Shown in pieces: positions 32,997 through 43,023 of a stretch of DNA of 64,000 bases. The notes beneath the pieces are model-generated. The model saw nothing but the letters and a program-made list of their open reading frames with translations, was not told the origin of the DNA and did no database searches. Numbering within the stretch: the stretch's first letter is position 1; each line of letters opens with the position of its first letter. Both the position numbers and the translations under genes were made by a program. The DNA is from an uncultured Oscillibacter sp. (lineage in GTDB: Bacteria > Bacillota > Clostridia > Oscillospirales > Oscillospiraceae), in NCBI GenBank assembly GCA_910584995.1, contig CAJUDW010000013.1, positions 1-64,000 on the forward strand. Reading direction: 5' to 3'.

Positions 32997-33107
32997 GCGG
33001 TGTAAACTGCGTGCAAAGCCCTCGAACGCCTGTTTTATTTTGAGGATTTTCCCCGAAAAGCGCGAAAAAATGCGCTTTTTCCTCCAATTTTCTGAGAAAA
33101 AAATTGC

Positions 33108-33136
33108 TTGCATTTCCATCCGGTTTTGCTTATACT
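33108..33136 (+). promoter_or_regulatory. Promoter of the dcw cluster
   Basis: TTGCAT at 33108-33113 and TATACT at 33131-33136 with a 17-bp spacer, in an AT-rich stretch. The mraZ start lies 96 bp downstream, with MraZ boxes directly after the promoter. Confidence 0.82.
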
Positions 33137-33146
33137 AGAAACACTG

Positions 33147-33162
33147 GTGGGGGAAAGTGGGG
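33147..33162 (+). promoter_or_regulatory. MraZ-binding direct repeats
   Basis: GTGGGG occurs at 33147-33152 and again at 33157-33162, a 10-bp period. This matches the TGGGn repeats spaced by 5 nt that MraZ binds in other bacteria. A third degenerate AGGG follows at 33167-33170. The position just downstream of the -10 fits autorepression of mraZ and the cluster. Confidence 0.75.
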
Positions 33163-33231
33163 ATTTAGGGCAGCTAAGTGCCATCCAAACCCATAAAAGC
33201 CCAAAAAGAGGGGAAAGGGGGCGGCGCGTTC

Positions 33232-33672
33232 ATGGCAAGGCTGCTGGGAAAATCCAACAACAGTATTGACGCGAAGGGCCGCCTGGTCATCCCGGCCTCC
33301 ATGCGGGAGGCGCTGGGAGACACCTTTTTTATTACCATTGGCGCGGAGGGTTGCCTTACCATTTATCCCCAGGAAAAATGGGAAAAGATGTCAGAAGAGA
33401 TGGAGGAACTCAGCTACACGGAGATGCGTGCCCTGACGCTGCTGTACGCCAACGCTGTTCAGTGTGAGCCGGACGGGCAGGGCCGTGTGCTGATCCCTGC
33501 CAACCTACGGGCCCACGCGGGGCTGAAAAAGACTGCCACCATTGTGGGCCTGAACGCCTTTGCTGAGATTTGGGACGAGCAGACCTGGACGGAGCGGGAG
33601 CGGAAGATGCTGGAGAGCGACGATATGGCCGCGGCCATGGACGCCCTGGCCCGGGCCCGCCGGAACAAGTAA
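33232..33672 (+). CDS. mraZ: Transcriptional regulator MraZ
   Basis: A 146-aa AbrB-like double-SpoVT domain protein: first swapped-hairpin half [27 protein letters not shown], second half [27 protein letters not shown], each with the DxKGR(L/V)xIP core. It forms a ring that binds the tandem GTGGGG repeats found 85 bp upstream and represses the dcw operon. The ATG at 33232 (AAAGGGGG upstream) starts the first domain correctly. The rsmH gene follows 4 bp after the stop. Confidence 0.96.
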   Translation: MARLLGKSNNSIDAKGRLVIPASMREALGDTFFITIGAEGCLTIYPQEKWEKMSEEMEELSYTEMRALTLLYANAVQCEPDGQGRVLIPANLRAHAGLKKTATIVGLNAFAEIWDEQTWTERERKMLESDDMAAAMDALARARRNK

Positions 33673-33676
33673 GCCT

Positions 33677-34639
33677 ATGGAATATACACACAAGCCGGTC
33701 CTTCTGGCAGAATGTATCCAGGCGCTGGATATCCGGCCGGACGGGATTTATGTGGACGGCACCCTGGGCCGGGCGGGCCACTCTGCCGAGATTGCCCGGC
33801 AGCTCACCACCGGCAGGCTCATCGGCATCGACCGGGATCTGGCCGCTATCCGGGCGGCAGAGGGCCGCCTGGCCCCCTGGCGGGACCGGGTGACGCTGAT
33901 CCACGGGAATTTTTCCGATTTGGGAACGATCCTGCGGGATGCGGGTGTTTCCGGCGTCCAGGGGATGCTGTTTGATTTGGGGGTGTCCTCCCCCCAGCTG
34001 GACGATGCCGCCCGGGGGTTTTCCTACATGCAGGACGCCCCCCTGGATATGCGGATGGACGAAACCGCCCCCCTGACGGCCCGGGAAGTGGTCAACGGGT
34101 GGAGTTTTGAGGAACTGCGGCGGATTTTGTACGAATACGGCGAGGAGCGGTACGCCCCCGCCATTGCCAGGGCCGTCTGCCGGGCCAGGGAGCAGCGGCC
34201 GGTGGAAACCACCCTGGAACTGGTGGATATCATCAAAGGGGCCATGCCTCCCGCGGCCCTGCGGGAGAAGCAGCACCCCGCCAAGCGGAGTTTCCAGGCT
34301 ATCCGGATGGCCGTGAACGGCGAACTGGACGCCCTGCCCCCCATGCTGGAGGCGGCAGAGGAGGCCCTGGCCCCCGGCGGGCGGTTGGCGGTCATCACCT
34401 TTCACTCCCTGGAGGATCGGCTGGTGAAGCGGGCCCTGGCAGGGATGGCCAAGGGATGCACCTGCCCGCCGGAGTTTCCGGTATGCGTCTGCGGGAAGAC
34501 GCCCCGGGTCCGGCTGCTGAGCCGGAAGCCCATCCTTCCCGGGGAAGCGGAACTGGCGGAAAACCCCCGGGCCAGAAGCGCAAAACTCCGGGCGGCGGAA
34601 AAGCTGGCCCAAGAGGCCGGAGGGGTTCCGGAGTTTTAA
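33677..34639 (+). CDS. rsmH: 16S rRNA (cytosine-1402-N4)-methyltransferase
   Basis: A 320-aa SAM methyltransferase (MraW) that modifies C1402 in the 16S P-site. It has HKPVLLAECIQALDI at the start, motif I VDGTLGRAGHS, FDLGVSSPQLDDAARGFSY, the KRSFQAIRMAVN segment, and FHSLEDRLVKR near residue 245. A CTCPPEFPVCVCGK cysteine cluster near residue 266 is usual for the family. Directly downstream of mraZ as in most bacteria. The 226-bp gap to ftsL (34640-34865) has no recognisable gene. Confidence 0.96.
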   Translation: MEYTHKPVLLAECIQALDIRPDGIYVDGTLGRAGHSAEIARQLTTGRLIGIDRDLAAIRAAEGRLAPWRDRVTLIHGNFSDLGTILRDAGVSGVQGMLFDLGVSSPQLDDAARGFSYMQDAPLDMRMDETAPLTAREVVNGWSFEELRRILYEYGEERYAPAIARAVCRAREQRPVETTLELVDIIKGAMPPAALREKQHPAKRSFQAIRMAVNGELDALPPMLEAAEEALAPGGRLAVITFHSLEDRLVKRALAGMAKGCTCPPEFPVCVCGKTPRVRLLSRKPILPGEAELAENPRARSAKLRAAEKLAQEAGGVPEF

Positions 34640-34865
34640 AATCCCGCAGAAGCGGACAAGATGAAAACGCGGGGGCGCCCCCCAAGGGGGCTGCCGCCGG
34701 AAAATCAGTTGGCGGGAACCGGGGATGCTCCCGGATCAGATGCGGCGGATGCCGCTGCCGGCCAGGGTTTCGAACCTCTTGGAGGCGCAGGCCTCCGGAA
34801 GCCAAAACAGCTTTTGGGGTAGGAAACCGTGGAAAACCGTTATTTTGGGAAAGGGGGAGCGTTCT

Positions 34866-35423
34866 ATGGCTGTTTCAGCGCGGGATCTGCGGTATCGGGG
34901 CGGATCCGCTGTAGACGGCAGTCTGGCAAGGGATTTGGATTGGGCCGTCCGCGAACGGGAACTGCGCCATGCCGGAGAGGCCCCCCGTCCCCGGGAGGCG
35001 GCGGAGGCCCCCAAGGTACGGGCAATCCCCAAGGTACAGCTGCGCCAGGCAGAGAAGGTTTCCCTGCTGGCGGTGGCGGGTTTTGCGGTGGTGGCCGTCC
35101 TGGCCCTGGTGGTGCTGGCCCACTATATCCAGCTGACGCAGCTTTCCTCCGAGGCGGTGGAGTTGAAAGAGGAACTGGCCTCCCTCCAGACGGAGAATGC
35201 GGTCCTCACCGCCCAGTACGAGCAGATGTTCGACCTGGCCAGCGTCCGGGAGGCAGCGGAGGCCATGGGCATGACGAAGCCCAGCAGCAGCCAGATTTAC
35301 TATATCGACCTGACCGAGGGCGACAGCGCGGTGGTCTACCAGGAGGCCAATCCCGGCCCCTGGGACAAAATCCGATCCTCCCTCCGCCGTGGAATGTACG
35401 CGGCGATGGAATATTTCGACTGA
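34866..35423 (+). CDS. ftsL: FtsL-like septum protein
   Basis: A 185-aa bitopic protein: basic/Pro-rich cytoplasmic part (residues 1-60), one transmembrane helix (VSLLAVAGFAVVAVLALVVLAHY, about 62-84), then a leucine-zipper-like coiled coil (QLSSEAVELKEELASLQTENAVL) and a short outside tail. There is no sequence motif beyond this, as is normal for FtsL/DivIC. Identification rests on topology plus position between rsmH and the PBP gene. It should bridge FtsQ/DivIB and the FtsW-PBP synthase. ATG 34866 has GGGGGAGC upstream. The cytoplasmic tail is longer than in most FtsL. Confidence 0.85.
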   Translation: MAVSARDLRYRGGSAVDGSLARDLDWAVRERELRHAGEAPRPREAAEAPKVRAIPKVQLRQAEKVSLLAVAGFAVVAVLALVVLAHYIQLTQLSSEAVELKEELASLQTENAVLTAQYEQMFDLASVREAAEAMGMTKPSSSQIYYIDLTEGDSAVVYQEANPGPWDKIRSSLRRGMYAAMEYFD

Positions 35424-35432
35424 CCGGCGCAC

Positions 35433-35497
35433 TATAATGGACTGTGAATCGGCAGAAAGGGAGTGAGAAGGGAGGTTCTTCTTACTCCCTCTCTTCT
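35433..35497 (+). promoter_or_regulatory. Possible internal promoter and hairpin before the PBP gene
   Basis: A perfect TATAAT (35433-35438) lacks a good -35. It is followed by a hairpin AGGGAGTGAGAAG / CTTCTTACTCCCT (about 35458-35494) in the 109-bp gap. It may allow separate control of the penicillin-binding protein. Confidence 0.35.
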
Positions 35498-35532
35498 GTA
35501 ACTGCGGGCGTGGAGCCCGGGAAGGAGACGCT

Positions 35533-38016
35533 ATGGCCAAGGATCCCCACAGAAAAAGCGAAGCAGCCCGCCGGGCAAACCAAATTATCCGGGGCAGGAC
35601 CGTCCTGGTGATGTTGATCATGGGTATCGTCACTTTTGTGATGCTGTTCTGCAAGCTGTACGACCTGCAGATCAACCAGCATGAGGAAATGCAGAACCGG
35701 GCCTCCTACCAGCAGACCAGACGGCACGTGGTCAGCGCCTCCCGGGGAACGATTTATGATCGGAACCTGAACCCCCTGTCCATGTCCGCCTCCGTGGAGA
35801 ATGTGGGCATCTCCCCCAAGGAGATTGCGGAGTTTGTGCGGAAGCAGGAGGACGATATTGAGGCCAAGCGGAAGGAGGCAAAGGAGAAGGGTGATGAGTA
35901 CAACGCCCCCGCCATCCTGGATGAGAACTACATCGCCCGGGGCCTCAGCCGCATTACCGGCGTGTCGGAGGAGAAAATCCGCCGGGAGATGGACAATGTC
36001 AAGAACAGGTACTACATTGTAAAGCCAAGGGCGGAGCAGGACATGGCTGACGAGGTCCGCCGCTTTTTAAACGGCTATATTGACGATGAGGGCAATGAAC
36101 TGACCTTTGTCAACGAGGAGGGGAAAACCCGCCTGCTGTCCAATCCCGACAAGGCCCCTGTGGCCCTCCAGGGGGTTTTCCTGGAGCCGGATTCCAAGCG
36201 GTATTACCCCTATGGGACCCTGGCCTCCAATGTCATCGGCTTCGTCAACAGCGAAAACCAGGGGGCTTATGGCCTGGAGTCCAAATTCAACGACACCCTG
36301 GAAGGCGTCAGCGGCTATACCGTAACCGCCAAGACAGCCCGGAACACGGATCTGCTGTTCCGCTATGAGCAGTTCTTCGATCCGGAGGACGGGTGCAGCC
36401 TGGTGACGACCCTGGATACACGGGTTCAGGCCTCCCTGGAAAAGAACATGGAAAGCATGCTGGAGAAGTACGACGCCAAAAACGGCGGCACGGGCATTGT
36501 GATGGAGGTCAACACCGGGGCCGTCATCGCCATGGCCTCCTACCCAAACTTCGATCCGGCGGATTACAGCACGATTTATAACGGTAAACTCTCCGAGAGC
36601 CTGGAAAAGCAGCTGGCGGAGATTGAGGAGAAAAAGGATACCTACAAGGACGAGGAGGCTTACCAGACCGCCGTCACGGAGGCCTGGCAGGCCGCCCGGG
36701 GCCTCCAATGGCGGAACCGCTGCGTCAGCGATACCTATGAGCCGGGATCCACCTTCAAGCCCATCACCCTGGCCACGGCCCTGGAGGAAGGGCTGGTGAA
36801 CATGAACTCCACCTTCGACTGCTCCGGATCCATTATGGTCAAGGGCTGGGATAAACCCTTCCGCTGTACCAAGATCCATGGCCACCAGGTCCTCAAGGAG
36901 TCGGTGGCCAACTCCTGCAACCCCTCCTTTATCAATATCGGCCTTCGGATCGGGACGGAAAAATATTACCAATACCTGAAATCCTTCGGCCTGATGGAGG
37001 CTACAGGCTTCGACATGGCGGTGGGGGAGGCCCACGGCATCTTCGCCGACGAGAAGTCCTTCAGCTCCAACGTGGTCTCCCTGGCCTCCTACGCTTTCGG
37101 CCAGACCTTTAACGTTACCCCCCTGGAACTGATCCGGGCCCAGGCCGCCTGCGTCAACGGCGGCTACCTGTACACCCCCTACGTGGTGGATCAGGTCCTG
37201 GACGGGGAAGGCAACGTCCTCAAGCAGCACGACAGCACCCCCGTGCGCCAGGTGATCAGCGAGGAGACCTCCGCCCTGGTGCGGGAGTGTTTGGAATACG
37301 TGGTTGCCACCGGCACCGGCCGGAACGGCCAGGTTGCCGGCTACCGCATCGGCGGCAAGACCGGCACCGCCGACAAGACCGGCAGCGCCACGGCGGACAA
37401 TCCCAAGGGCGACATCGTGGTCTCCTTCATGTGCTTCGCCCCGGCGGACGATCCCCAGTATATTATGCTGATCACCATGGACACCCCCAGCCGCACCACC
37501 GGCACCTATCCCTCCGGCGGCCAGATGGTGGCCCCCGCCGCCAGCCGCATCATGGCGGAGATCCTGCCGGATCTGGGCATTGAGCCGGACTATACCGACG
37601 ACGAACGCCTCACCGCCGACGCCGCCGTCCCCAACGTGGTGGGCCAGACCGCCGCGGCGGCCCGGGCCCGTCTGGAGACCTCCGGGTTCTCCTTCCGGAC
37701 GGTGGGCAGCGGTGATACGGTAACCGACCAGACCCCGGCAGGCGGCGCCATCGTGCCCAATAACGCGGCCATTATCCTGTATCTGGGGGAGGAGAAACCG
37801 GATACCCCCTGCACGGTGCCGGATGTAACAGGCAAATCTGCGGCAGCGGCCAACACCGCCGTCACCAACGCGGGCCTTATCATGAAGGTGGCGGGCACCA
37901 CCTCCACAGAGGCCGGGAATGTCCACGCCATCTCCCAGAGCGCTGAGCCCGGCACGGAACTGCCGGCAGGCAGCGTAGTGACCGTCTGGTTCGGAGACAG
38001 TTCCGTGCGGGATTGA
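35533..38016 (+). CDS. Class B penicillin-binding protein with two PASTA domains (SpoVD/FtsI type)
   Basis: An 827-aa division transpeptidase. It has a short cytoplasmic tail, a TM helix (VLVMLIMGIVTFVMLFCKL, residues 24-42), a PBP dimer domain with SRGTIYDRN, and a transpeptidase domain with the active-site STFK (in PGSTFKPI), SCN (in VANSCNPSF) and KTG (in GGKTGTAD). Two PASTA domains close the protein (VPNVVGQTAAAARARL and VPDVTGKSAAAANTAV). It crosslinks septal peptidoglycan as partner of FtsW. In Clostridia a PASTA PBP at this locus may serve vegetative division, spore cortex (SpoVD), or both; only one is present here. An insertion of charged helix (KLSESLEKQLAEIEEKKDTYKDEE) lies before STFK. 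Confidence 0.95.
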   Translation: MAKDPHRKSEAARRANQIIRGRTVLVMLIMGIVTFVMLFCKLYDLQINQHEEMQNRASYQQTRRHVVSASRGTIYDRNLNPLSMSASVENVGISPKEIAEFVRKQEDDIEAKRKEAKEKGDEYNAPAILDENYIARGLSRITGVSEEKIRREMDNVKNRYYIVKPRAEQDMADEVRRFLNGYIDDEGNELTFVNEEGKTRLLSNPDKAPVALQGVFLEPDSKRYYPYGTLASNVIGFVNSENQGAYGLESKFNDTLEGVSGYTVTAKTARNTDLLFRYEQFFDPEDGCSLVTTLDTRVQASLEKNMESMLEKYDAKNGGTGIVMEVNTGAVIAMASYPNFDPADYSTIYNGKLSESLEKQLAEIEEKKDTYKDEEAYQTAVTEAWQAARGLQWRNRCVSDTYEPGSTFKPITLATALEEGLVNMNSTFDCSGSIMVKGWDKPFRCTKIHGHQVLKESVANSCNPSFINIGLRIGTEKYYQYLKSFGLMEATGFDMAVGEAHGIFADEKSFSSNVVSLASYAFGQTFNVTPLELIRAQAACVNGGYLYTPYVVDQVLDGEGNVLKQHDSTPVRQVISEETSALVRECLEYVVATGTGRNGQVAGYRIGGKTGTADKTGSATADNPKGDIVVSFMCFAPADDPQYIMLITMDTPSRTTGTYPSGGQMVAPAASRIMAEILPDLGIEPDYTDDERLTADAAVPNVVGQTAAAARARLETSGFSFRTVGSGDTVTDQTPAGGAIVPNNAAIILYLGEEKPDTPCTVPDVTGKSAAAANTAVTNAGLIMKVAGTTSTEAGNVHAISQSAEPGTELPAGSVVTVWFGDSSVRD

Positions 38017-38040
38017 TACGGAAAAGAGAAAGGGAAACCG

Positions 38041-39489
<1,449 letters not shown>

Positions 39490-39543
39490 AAGACGAAAAA
39501 GACCAAGAACCGCCGGGCGGCCCGGCGGGAGAGGGGATAGCGC

Positions 39544-40527
39544 ATGAATACCTTACTATACGCCGCAGGCGGCAGCTTCCTGCTGACGCTGATCATCGGC
39601 TTTTTCCTGATCCCGGAACTCCGGAAGCTGAAAGCAGGACAGGAGATCCGGGAGGACGGCCCTACCTGGCACAAATCCAAAAGCGGCACCCCTACCATGG
39701 GGGGCATCATGTTCATCACCGGCACGGGGGTGGTGGTATTCCTCCTGGGCTGGCAGCGGATGCTGGCAGGGGAGTTCTGGCACCTGTATGTATACCTCTT
39801 TGCCCTGTGCTTCGGCATGATCGGCTTTGTGGACGACTACCGGAAAGTGCGCCAGCACCAGAACGAGGGCCTGACCCCCCGGCAGAAGTTCCTTCTGCAG
39901 CTGCTGGCGGCCATTGTCTTTCTGAGCCTGATGCGCTACGAGGGGCTTTTGACCAACCGGATCTACATTCCCGGCATCAACGCCGGCTTTACCGTCAACT
40001 GGATTACCTATCTGGCCTTTGCCGCCTTCGTTATTGTGGGGGCCGTCAACGCCGTGAACCTCACCGACGGCATCGACGGCCTGGCGTGCAGCGTCACCTT
40101 CGCGGTGATGGTATTTTTCGCGGCGGCGGCGGCCATGTGGCAGCTGACCACCCTGGCCCTCTTCCCCTCGGCGCTGGCGGGGGGGCTGGCGGCTTTCTTC
40201 GTCTATAACCACCATCCCGCCAAGACCTTCATGGGGGATACCGGCAGCCTCTTCCTGGGAGGCGCGGTGGCGGCCCTGGCCTTTGCCATGGATATGCCCC
40301 TGATCCTCATCCCTGTGGGGATTATTTATATTGCGGAAACCATGTCCGACATCATCCAAGTGGCTTATTTCAAGGCCACCCACGGAAAACGCATTTTCAA
40401 AATGGCGCCCCTCCATCACCATCTGGAACTTTCCGGCTGGAGCGAGGCGAAGCTGGTGACAGTGTTTACCGGTATCACCGCCGCCGGGTGCCTGCTGGCC
40501 TTTTGGGGCATCCAGGGGCGGTATTAA
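39544..40527 (+). CDS. mraY: Phospho-MurNAc-pentapeptide translocase
   Basis: A 327-aa ten-TM enzyme that makes lipid I from UDP-MurNAc-pentapeptide and undecaprenyl phosphate. Catalytic aspartates lie in FVDDYRK and AVNLTDGIDGLA, the F-M-GDTGS loop is FMGDTGSLFLGG, and the uridine-binding HHHLELSGWSE is near the C-terminus. GPTWHKSKSGTPTMGG at the N-terminus is typical. A ribosome site GAGAGGGG precedes it, in a 54-bp gap after murE. Confidence 0.96.
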   Translation: MNTLLYAAGGSFLLTLIIGFFLIPELRKLKAGQEIREDGPTWHKSKSGTPTMGGIMFITGTGVVVFLLGWQRMLAGEFWHLYVYLFALCFGMIGFVDDYRKVRQHQNEGLTPRQKFLLQLLAAIVFLSLMRYEGLLTNRIYIPGINAGFTVNWITYLAFAAFVIVGAVNAVNLTDGIDGLACSVTFAVMVFFAAAAAMWQLTTLALFPSALAGGLAAFFVYNHHPAKTFMGDTGSLFLGGAVAALAFAMDMPLILIPVGIIYIAETMSDIIQVAYFKATHGKRIFKMAPLHHHLELSGWSEAKLVTVFTGITAAGCLLAFWGIQGRY

Positions 40528-40560
40528 GGGAAAACGAAGATTGGGTAAAAGGAGGAGCAT

Positions 40561-41796
40561 ATGGCAGTTGCGCAGCCCCGCAGGCAGCCCCGAAGGCGGC
40601 CCCTGACACGGGAGGAGGCCCGGGCAAGACAAGAGGAAAAACGGCTCCGAAGAGCCAAGGAACGGGAGGCCTGGGAACTCTCCCGGGGGCCCATCGATCT
40701 GCCCTTCAGCCTGCTGGTGCTGCTGCTGACGGTGATCGGCCTGATTATGCTGCTTTCCGCCAGCTTCCCCTCCGCCTATTACGAGCACGGGAACCCCACC
40801 TTTTTCTTTTCCCGGCAGGCGGAGTTCGCCGTCATCGGCGTCATCGCCATGTATACCGTCAGCAAAATCAACTACGAGCGTTTCCGGGGCGCGGCGGAGC
40901 CGCTGCTGTTTTTGTCCATCATCCTGCTGGTGCTGGTGGCTATCCCCGGCATCGGCCTTGTGCGGAATAACGCCCGGCGGTGGCTGGGCATCCCCGGCGT
41001 GCAGTCCTTCCAGTTCCAGCCCTCTGAGATTGCCAAGGTGGCGGTGGTGCTGTACTTTGCTGATACCATCTCCAAAAAGAAAGATAAGATGCGCACGGTG
41101 CGCTACGGCATCGCCCCCTATTTCCTGATTCTCCTGGTCATTTCCGGGCTGATGATGCTGGAGCCCCACCTCTCCGGCACGGTGCTGATCCTTACCGCCG
41201 GCGCGGTTTTGATGCTGGTGGGGGGCATTGAACTGAAATGGGTGGGCATCGCGGCGGCAGGGGCCGGCAGTATCGCTTACCTGATGCTGACCGGCATTAT
41301 CACATACGGCCAGTCCCGCATCTCCATGTGGCAGAACCCATGGCAGGACGCCCGGGAGAAGGGCTACCAGCTGGTGCAGAGCCTGATCTCCGTGGGCTCC
41401 GGCGGGCTTCTGGGGGTGGGCCTGGGCCGGGGCAGCCAGAAGTTCCAGTATCTGCCGGAGGAGCACAACGACTTTATTTTCGCCATTGTCTGCGAGGAAC
41501 TGGGCCTCATCGGGGCCACTATCATTATGCTGCTCTTCGCTGCCCTGATCCTCCGGGGCTACTGGATCGCCCTCCACGCCCGGGACCGTTTCGGCAGCCT
41601 GCTGGTAGTGGGCATCATCACCTTGGTGGCCATGCAGACCTTTCTGAATATCGGCGTGGTGACGGGCCTTCTCCCCACCACCGGCATCTCCCTGCCCTTC
41701 TTCAGCTACGGGGGTACGGCGTTTTGTATGCAGCTGGCGGAGATGGGCATCGTCCTCTCCGTATCCAGACAGATGAAGCCGACGAAAGCGGGCTGA
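40561..41796 (+). CDS. ftsW: SEDS peptidoglycan glycosyltransferase FtsW
   Basis: A 411-aa SEDS polymerase with ten TM helices, preceded by a strongly basic 45-residue cytoplasmic extension (RRQPRRRPLTREEARARQEE). Motifs include NNARRWLGIPG, FQFQPSEIAK, EPHLSGT, the catalytic Asp region in the large loop (MWQNPWQDAREKGYQLVQSL), EEHNDFIFAIVCEELGL and the final TGISLPFFSYGGT. It polymerises lipid II with the PASTA PBP encoded upstream. AGGAGG precedes the ATG. Assignment as FtsW rather than RodA is by locus. Confidence 0.94.
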   Translation: MAVAQPRRQPRRRPLTREEARARQEEKRLRRAKEREAWELSRGPIDLPFSLLVLLLTVIGLIMLLSASFPSAYYEHGNPTFFFSRQAEFAVIGVIAMYTVSKINYERFRGAAEPLLFLSIILLVLVAIPGIGLVRNNARRWLGIPGVQSFQFQPSEIAKVAVVLYFADTISKKKDKMRTVRYGIAPYFLILLVISGLMMLEPHLSGTVLILTAGAVLMLVGGIELKWVGIAAAGAGSIAYLMLTGIITYGQSRISMWQNPWQDAREKGYQLVQSLISVGSGGLLGVGLGRGSQKFQYLPEEHNDFIFAIVCEELGLIGATIIMLLFAALILRGYWIALHARDRFGSLLVVGIITLVAMQTFLNIGVVTGLLPTTGISLPFFSYGGTAFCMQLAEMGIVLSVSRQMKPTKAG

Positions 41797-41832
41797 CGGC
41801 CCGGCTTCGGCAGGCTTCTGGAGGTGAAGGCG

Positions 41833-42963
41833 ATGAAAACACCCCATAGGATCCTCTTTACCTGCGGCGGCACGGCGGGGCATGTGAATCCCGCCATCGC
41901 CCTGGCCCAGCTGGCCCGGGAACGGGATCCCGGCGCGGAATTCCTGTTTGTGGGTGCGGATCGGGGCCTAGAAAAGGGGCTGATCCCCCAGGCGGGCTAC
42001 GCGTTCCGCACAGTCCATATCTCCAGCTTCCACCGCTCCTTCCGGCCAAAGGAGATTGAACACAACCTGATCTCCGCCGCCAATTTGGCCCGGTCTCCCC
42101 GGGAGGCCAAAAATATTCTCCGGGAATTCCGGCCGGATGTAGTGGTGGGCACCGGGGGCTATGCCAGCTATCCGGCTGTAAAGGCCGCGGCAAAGCTGGG
42201 AATCCCCACGGCGGTCCATGAGTCCAACATGGTACCGGGCCTTACCACGGAGATGCTGGAGCCTTATGCGGATCGGATTATGGTGGGCTTTGAGTCCTGC
42301 CGGGCCCGCTATAAGCGGCCGGAGAAGGTGATCGTCACCGGCACGCCGGTGCGGCGGGATTTCTTCCGCCTCAACAAGGCGGAGGCCAAGCGGGAACTGG
42401 GGATGGAGGACCGTCCCCTGATTGTCTCCTTCTGGGGGTCCCTGGGGGCCTCCGGTATGAACGCCGGAATGGCGGATTTCCTGGCCCTGGAGGCGGCCAA
42501 GGAGCCCTTCTACCATATCCACGGCGCGGGGGAGGCGGGATATCCCGTCCTCTGCCGTTTGCTGCGGGAGAAAGGGGTGGATCTGGAGGCGCACCCGGCC
42601 CTCCAGGTCCGGGAGTACATCTACGATATGGCGGTGGTCTGCCGGGCGGCGGATCTGGTGATCTGCCGGGCGGGGGCTTCCACCATCAGCGAATTGACGG
42701 CCCTGGGGGTCCCGGCCCTGATTGTGCCCTCCCCCTATGTGACCAACAACCACCAGGAGAAGAACGCCCGGGCCCTGGAGGCCGCCGGGGCTGCCGCCGT
42801 GCTCCTGGAGCCAGACGCCTCTGGGCAGAGGCTCTTCCAGGCAGCCTGCGGCATCCTTCGGGACGGCGAAAAGCGGGCCGCGATGGAAAAGGCCATGGCC
42901 TCCCTGGGTATCCGGGACGCAGCGGAGCGGATTTATCAGGTAATCCTGGAAATCTGCCAGTAA
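41833..42963 (+). CDS. murG: UDP-GlcNAc:lipid I GlcNAc transferase
   Basis: A 376-aa GT-B enzyme (family 28) that makes lipid II. The N-terminal loop is TCGGTAGHVNPAIALA. FVGTGGYASYPAVKAA, HESNMVPG, FWGSLGA and the UDP-binding CRAGASTISELTALGVPALIVPSPY follow. The ATG at 41833 has GGAGGTG 7 bases upstream; the GTG three codons earlier overlaps that site. It lies between ftsW and murA. Confidence 0.96.
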   Translation: MKTPHRILFTCGGTAGHVNPAIALAQLARERDPGAEFLFVGADRGLEKGLIPQAGYAFRTVHISSFHRSFRPKEIEHNLISAANLARSPREAKNILREFRPDVVVGTGGYASYPAVKAAAKLGIPTAVHESNMVPGLTTEMLEPYADRIMVGFESCRARYKRPEKVIVTGTPVRRDFFRLNKAEAKRELGMEDRPLIVSFWGSLGASGMNAGMADFLALEAAKEPFYHIHGAGEAGYPVLCRLLREKGVDLEAHPALQVREYIYDMAVVCRAADLVICRAGASTISELTALGVPALIVPSPYVTNNHQEKNARALEAAGAAAVLLEPDASGQRLFQAACGILRDGEKRAAMEKAMASLGIRDAAERIYQVILEICQ

Positions 42964-43023
42964 CCAGAATCCTTCCCCTTCCATAGGATGGAATACCATT
43001 TTCGGCTACGGAGGGGAAGGTAT

